DNA of 64,000 nt, taken from Brevundimonas naejangsanensis DSM 23858. GTDB lineage: Bacteria > Pseudomonadota > Alphaproteobacteria > Caulobacterales > Caulobacteraceae. This document shows positions 60,536 through 64,000 of this stretch, one piece after another. The stretch is from the NCBI RefSeq assembly GCF_000421705.1, contig NZ_ATXN01000002.1:806001-870000 (forward strand), given 5' to 3'. Made by a program: the position numbers and the translations under genes. Position 1 is the stretch's first letter, and every line of letters begins with the position of its first letter. The notes under the pieces were generated by a model, which did no database searches, had not been told where the DNA came from, and was given only the letters and a program-made list of their open reading frames with translations.

Positions 60536-62095
60536 ATGAATCGACGGGAACTGGGCCTTGGCGTCGCCACGACGAGCCTGACGCTGGCGGCCGCAAGCGG
60601 AGCGCTTGCGCAGACCCGCACGACCGACCCGCAGATTTTCATCGCCGGCTTTGACGCTCAGGCCGGGCGCCTGCCCGCCGCCCAGCAGGCCGACGTCCGC
60701 GCCGTCTATCAACTGACCCAGGGCAAGCCCATCTGGACCGCCGACCGCCTGCGCGTGCTTCAGGAAGTCGCCGCCGGGGCCGAGCGTCACGGCCTGCCCG
60801 CCGGAGACTTCTTCGACTTCGTCGGCCTGGCCGCCGACCGCGAAACGGCCGAAATCCGCACCACCGCCGCCGCCCTGGCCTATGCGAAGGTTCTGGCCGA
60901 GGGCCGCGTCCGGCCCGAGACGGTCGAAGAGCTGTGGGAGATGCAGAAGAACAGCGTCGACCTGCCGCGCGGCCTCGTCGACGCCGTCGCCGCCAACAAA
61001 CTGAGCCAGTGGTTCGACGCCCTGCCCCCGACGGATCTGGGCTACACCAATCTGTCGGCCGGTTACGCCCGCTATCGCCGGATCGCCCGTCAGGGCGGCT
61101 GGCCTGCTTTTCGCCTGAACAGCGGCACGATCGAGCCGGGAACCAGCGACCCGCGCATCCCCGCCCTGATCGCCCGCCTGGCGGCTGAGGGCGACCTGAG
61201 CGCCGCCAACGCCGAGCGCCTGAAGGGCAATCTGGCTTACGGCCCTGAGTTGCAGCAGGCGGTGCGCAGTTTCCAGACCCGCCACGGTCTGGGCGCCGAC
61301 GGCCGCATCGGCGGCGCCACCCAACGCTCGCTGACCGCGACGGCCGAGGATCGCGCCCGCCAGATCGCCCTGAACCTGGAGCGCCGCCGCTGGCTGAAGC
61401 GCGACCTGAATCCCGAGCGGATCGAGGTCAACACCGCCGCCGCCATCATGGTCTACTGGAAGGACGGCAAGCCGGTTCACTCCAACCGCGTCGTCGTCGG
61501 CACCGTCGCCAACCAGACCCCCAGCCTTGAAAAGCCGTTCGCCTCGGTCGTGGCCAATCCGCCGTGGACGGTGCCGATGGGCATCGCGCGTCGCGAAATC
61601 CTGCCGAAGGGCCCCGCCTACCTCGCCGCCAACGACATGTACGTCAACGCCGACGGCTGGGTGGTGCAGCGCGCCGGGCCGAAGTCGTCGCTGGGCAATG
61701 TGAAGTTCGAGTTGCAGGACAGCTACGCCATCTTCCTACACGACACGCCCGCGCGGGGGGCCTTCAACCTGTCGGTGCGCCAGCGCAGTCACGGCTGCGT
61801 GCGGGTGCAGGACGCCATCGGCTTCGCCCGCCTGCTGCTGTCGCCCGACCCGGCGCGTCTGGCCACCTTCGACGAGGCGCAGGCCAGCGGCGAAACCAAG
61901 CGGGTGACCACCGGCCGCAACATCGGCGTGCGCCTGCTGTACTGGACCGCCTTCGTCGATGGCCAGGGCCGCGTCGCCTTCCGCGAGGACGTCTATAAGC
62001 GGGACGCCAAGCTGGCTGATGCGCTCGGCATCGCCGTCAACCTGCCGCAGGTGGTGGCCGACGCCCCGATCGACCCGGACGAAGTGACGCCTTAA
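60536..62095 (+). CDS. L,D-transpeptidase of YcbB type
   Basis: This 519-residue protein has a twin-arginine-like N-terminus (MNRRELGLGVATTSLTLAAASGALAQ), then a helical scaffold (residues 30-220). A peptidoglycan-binding domain (YGPELQQAVRSFQTRHGLGADG, about 240-280) is followed by the YkuD catalytic domain with His in IFLHDTPARGAFNL and Cys in SHGCVRV. It makes 3-3 cross-links or attaches proteins to peptidoglycan. ATG 60536 precedes the signal. Export by Tat is possible from the RR; not certain. Confidence 0.93.
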   Translation: MNRRELGLGVATTSLTLAAASGALAQTRTTDPQIFIAGFDAQAGRLPAAQQADVRAVYQLTQGKPIWTADRLRVLQEVAAGAERHGLPAGDFFDFVGLAADRETAEIRTTAAALAYAKVLAEGRVRPETVEELWEMQKNSVDLPRGLVDAVAANKLSQWFDALPPTDLGYTNLSAGYARYRRIARQGGWPAFRLNSGTIEPGTSDPRIPALIARLAAEGDLSAANAERLKGNLAYGPELQQAVRSFQTRHGLGADGRIGGATQRSLTATAEDRARQIALNLERRRWLKRDLNPERIEVNTAAAIMVYWKDGKPVHSNRVVVGTVANQTPSLEKPFASVVANPPWTVPMGIARREILPKGPAYLAANDMYVNADGWVVQRAGPKSSLGNVKFELQDSYAIFLHDTPARGAFNLSVRQRSHGCVRVQDAIGFARLLLSPDPARLATFDEAQASGETKRVTTGRNIGVRLLYWTAFVDGQGRVAFREDVYKRDAKLADALGIAVNLPQVVADAPIDPDEVTP

Positions 62096-62107
62096 GGCGC
62101 CGCTACC

Positions 62108-62614
62108 TTATCCGAAGGCGGCGCGCAGCATGTCCATCTGGTTCTGCACCGGATTGGCGGGCGCCGTCGCGGGCTCGACATACATCTGACGATCCAGATG
62201 CAGTACGCGGTCGTACAGCTTTTCGGCCCGCACGGCGTATTCGATCAGGGCGATGGGTAGGTCGCCGCGACGCGGTTCCGTCTCCATGCGGCGATCGGCC
62301 AGGCGATAGCGGGGATCGCCCGCCGCCTCGGCGCTCATGTCCTGTTCACGCACGGCGCGCTGGACCAAAAGCCACGAGGCGATCTGCATCAGCCGCGTGG
62401 TCAGCTTCATGCTCTCCCCCGCATAGGACAGGGCTGCCGCCCGCGACAGCAGGCGTGAATCCTGGCGCCCGTCCCCGTCCAGATAGGCGGCGGTCTCCTC
62501 GACCAGTTCCATGCCTTCGCGGAAGGTGCGCTCAAACAACTCAGAGCGCGCGAAATCCAGCACCTCGGCGCCCGACAGGCCTGCCCGGCTCAGATTAGCT
62601 TCAATGGCGGTCAC
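62108..62614 (-). CDS. rcdA: RcdA-like CtrA degradation factor (DUF1465)
   Basis: This 168-residue helical protein shows FERTFREGMELVEETAAYLDGDGR (residues 28-50), DSRLLSRAAALSYAGESMKLTTRLMQ and LPIALIEYAVRAEKLYDRVLHLDRQMY. In Caulobacter RcdA is a ClpXP adaptor for CtrA breakdown at the swarmer-to-stalked change. The match is to the DUF1465 family as I recall it. Its position with DUF1192 and a quinone oxidoreductase gene looks conserved. With sciP it places CtrA control in this window. Confidence 0.88.
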   Translation of the reverse strand: MTAIEANLSRAGLSGAEVLDFARSELFERTFREGMELVEETAAYLDGDGRQDSRLLSRAAALSYAGESMKLTTRLMQIASWLLVQRAVREQDMSAEAAGDPRYRLADRRMETEPRRGDLPIALIEYAVRAEKLYDRVLHLDRQMYVEPATAPANPVQNQMDMLRAAFG

Positions 62615-62719
62615 AGGCGTCCATCCAAGAATTTCATGTATCCGCTGGCTGCAATCGTCATGCCACGGAAGTCGCCTCTGTGGCAGAGCGCCGTCGAAAC
62701 CATCCCCAGTCGCCGTCGC

Positions 62720-62923
62720 TCAGCGGAAGTTGAACAGCGCATCGGCGGCGCTGCGCTGCGACGACTTGCCGTCGATGGCGGCCCTGGAGCGCGCGATCTC
62801 GGCCTCAAGGGCGGCGATCCGCTCCTGAAGCTCGTCCACCGCATAGAGGTCGAGGTCTTCGCGGCCGAGGGCGCTGAGGGCCTCGCCTCGCTGCGGCCGG
62901 GGCTCCAGATCTTCAAAACTCAT
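62720..62923 (-). CDS. Small conserved protein, DUF1192
   Basis: This 67-residue acidic protein has a predicted coiled helix (LYAVDELQERIAALEAEIARSRAAI, residues 30-54). The pattern with an initial FEDLEPRP and a final ADALFNF matches the DUF1192 family. Function unknown. ATG 62923 is chosen over an upstream codon. It is on the same strand as rcdA, 105 bases upstream of it, and diverges from the quinone oxidoreductase gene. Confidence 0.8.
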   Translation of the reverse strand: MSFEDLEPRPQRGEALSALGREDLDLYAVDELQERIAALEAEIARSRAAIDGKSSQRSAADALFNFR

Positions 62924-63005
62924 CCTCGCCTCCTTGGCCATCGCAGACACGAACCCCTATGTGAACGCCGCATTGAACAGGAATGCAAGCAAGGGAGGCT
63001 TCACC

Positions 63006-63977
63006 ATGCAGGCCATTGAGATCGAAAACGGACGCGGCCCCGCCGACGCCCTGCGCCTGACCACCCGCCCCCTGCCCGACCCGGCGCCCGGCGAGATCCG
63101 CATCCGTGTGCGTGCGGCCGGGGTCAACCGCCCGGACATCGTCCAGCGCGAGGGCCGCTATCCGCCTCCGCCGGGCGCTTCGGACATTCTGGGGCTGGAG
63201 GTTGCAGGAGAGGTCGAGGCCGTCGGCGAAGGCGTGACGCGTTGGGCGATCGGCGACCGGGTCTGCGCCCTGCTGGGCGGCGGCGGATATGCCGAATACG
63301 CCGTGGTCGACGCCCGCCACGCCCTGCCGATCCCCGACAGCCTCGACTTCGTGCAGGCCGCCGCCCTGCCTGAAACCGCCTTCACCGTCTTCGCCAACGT
63401 GTTCGAAGGCGGCGGGCTGAAGGCAGGCAAGACCCTGCTGCTCCACGGCGCGACCAGCGGTATCGGCGTCATGGCCATTCAAATGGCCAAGGCGGCGGGC
63501 GCCCGCATCATCGCCACCTCGCGCGGGGCCGCCAAGGCCGAGGCCGCCCGCGCCTTGGGCGCCGACGTCAGTCTCGATGCGACGGCGCAGGACCTGGCGG
63601 TCGCCATTCAGGAAGAGGGCGGCGCTGACGTGGTCCTGGACATGGTCGGGGCCGCCTATGCCGAACTGAACCTCAACGCCCTGAAGCCCGGCGGACGCTG
63701 GGTGGTGATCGCCACCCTCACCGGCGCCAAGGCCGAGGTCGATCTGATGCGGATCATGCTGAAGCGGATCGTGCTGACCGGCTCGACCCTGCGCAGCCGC
63801 CCCGCCGATGAAAAGGCCCGGCTGGCCGCCGTCGTCGAGGCGACCGTCTGGCCGTGGGTCGCATCCGGCGCCGTCAAGGCGCAGGTCGAGGCGACATTCC
63901 CCCTGGCCGAGGCCGCCGCCGCCCACGCCCGCCTGGAAGCGGGCGCCCACGTCGGCAAAGTCGTGCTGCTGCCCTGA
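63006..63977 (+). CDS. NAD(P)H quinone oxidoreductase, zinc-free MDR family
   Basis: This 323-residue protein is of the medium-chain dehydrogenase/quinone oxidoreductase type (PIG3-like). GVNRPDIVQREGRYPPPPGAS (residues 38-58) is the PIG3 signature, and GATSGIGVMAIQMAKAAGA near residues 150-168 is the nucleotide-binding motif. No structural zinc cysteines are visible. It reduces quinones or related substrates with NADPH. ATG 63006 has GGGAGG upstream. The stop lies 23 bases before the window end. Confidence 0.92.
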   Translation: MQAIEIENGRGPADALRLTTRPLPDPAPGEIRIRVRAAGVNRPDIVQREGRYPPPPGASDILGLEVAGEVEAVGEGVTRWAIGDRVCALLGGGGYAEYAVVDARHALPIPDSLDFVQAAALPETAFTVFANVFEGGGLKAGKTLLLHGATSGIGVMAIQMAKAAGARIIATSRGAAKAEAARALGADVSLDATAQDLAVAIQEEGGADVVLDMVGAAYAELNLNALKPGGRWVVIATLTGAKAEVDLMRIMLKRIVLTGSTLRSRPADEKARLAAVVEATVWPWVASGAVKAQVEATFPLAEAAAAHARLEAGAHVGKVVLLP

Positions 63978-64000
63978 TCAAGGAAAAGGGCGGGAAGCCG

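Overview
The window reads as a chromosomal segment of a high-GC alphaproteobacterium of the Caulobacteraceae, most likely Brevundimonas or a close relative. The basis is the combination of a sciP (DUF1153) gene directly after flgE, an rcdA (DUF1465) gene, sigma-54 flagellar promoters of the Caulobacter type with ftr-like boxes, a RegB/RegA redox pair, and a cysteine-free ribosomal protein L31. Gene density is high. There is no rRNA, CRISPR array, transposase, integrase or phage gene. The only RNA gene seen is one tRNA-Lys.

Layout. 1-3723: an amidase running off the left edge (with an odd N-terminus) and a DPP IV-type peptidase. 3920-4064: a long palindromic repeat. 4173-7101: ferredoxin-NADP reductase, chorismate mutase, an Hpt phosphotransfer protein and an amino-acid permease, then tRNA-Lys and a CaiB-type CoA transferase. 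8686-15673: a leftward seven-gene cluster, cyoABCD-surf1-regB-regA, joining a quinol oxidase, its assembly factor and a redox-sensing two-component system. 15815-17164: an MFS transporter. 17385-23842: a chaperone-usher pilus locus (two pilin-like proteins, chaperone, usher, putative tip adhesin) with a very AT-rich control region, facing a small secreted protein.

24048-31203: malate synthase G with a divergent LysR regulator, an S9D-type peptidase, and both subunits of a 3-oxoacid CoA-transferase. 31300-34792: a phospholipid/Mla-type ABC transport operon (STAS-MlaE fusion, MlaF, MlaD, lipoprotein). 35100-42607: flagellar genes, flgK-flgL leftward and fliK-flgD-flgE-sciP rightward, from a shared intergenic region with two opposed sigma-54 promoters. 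42684-50190: a mix including mnmA, two glyoxalase-fold proteins, WYL and HxlR regulators, a thioesterase, a thiolase and a probably lipid-anchored ecotin. 50192-54546: a repeat-containing secreted protein, a MASE1 histidine kinase, thiE, and the iron-storage pair bfd and bfr with a Fur-like box. 54610-63977: efp, suhB, a glycerophosphodiesterase, an ABC exporter, rpmE, an L,D-transpeptidase, rcdA, DUF1192 and a quinone oxidoreductase.

How it fits together. Envelope and motility functions dominate: flagellar hook, pilus, lipid transport, peptidoglycan cross-linking and secreted peptidases with a peptidase inhibitor. Two CtrA-pathway proteins (SciP, RcdA) suggest cell-cycle control of the polar structures. 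Thiolase, the CoA-transferase pair and malate synthase fit ketone/acetyl-CoA use. The most interesting items are the oxidase-RegBA operon, the AT-rich pilus control region with its intra-operon GCGA-loop hairpin, the divergent sigma-54/ftr region, the families of palindromic intergenic repeats (one apparently captured in frame by mnmA), the amidase with a foreign-looking N-terminus, and the lipobox-bearing ecotin. I did not find a clearly novel multi-gene defence or mobile system.
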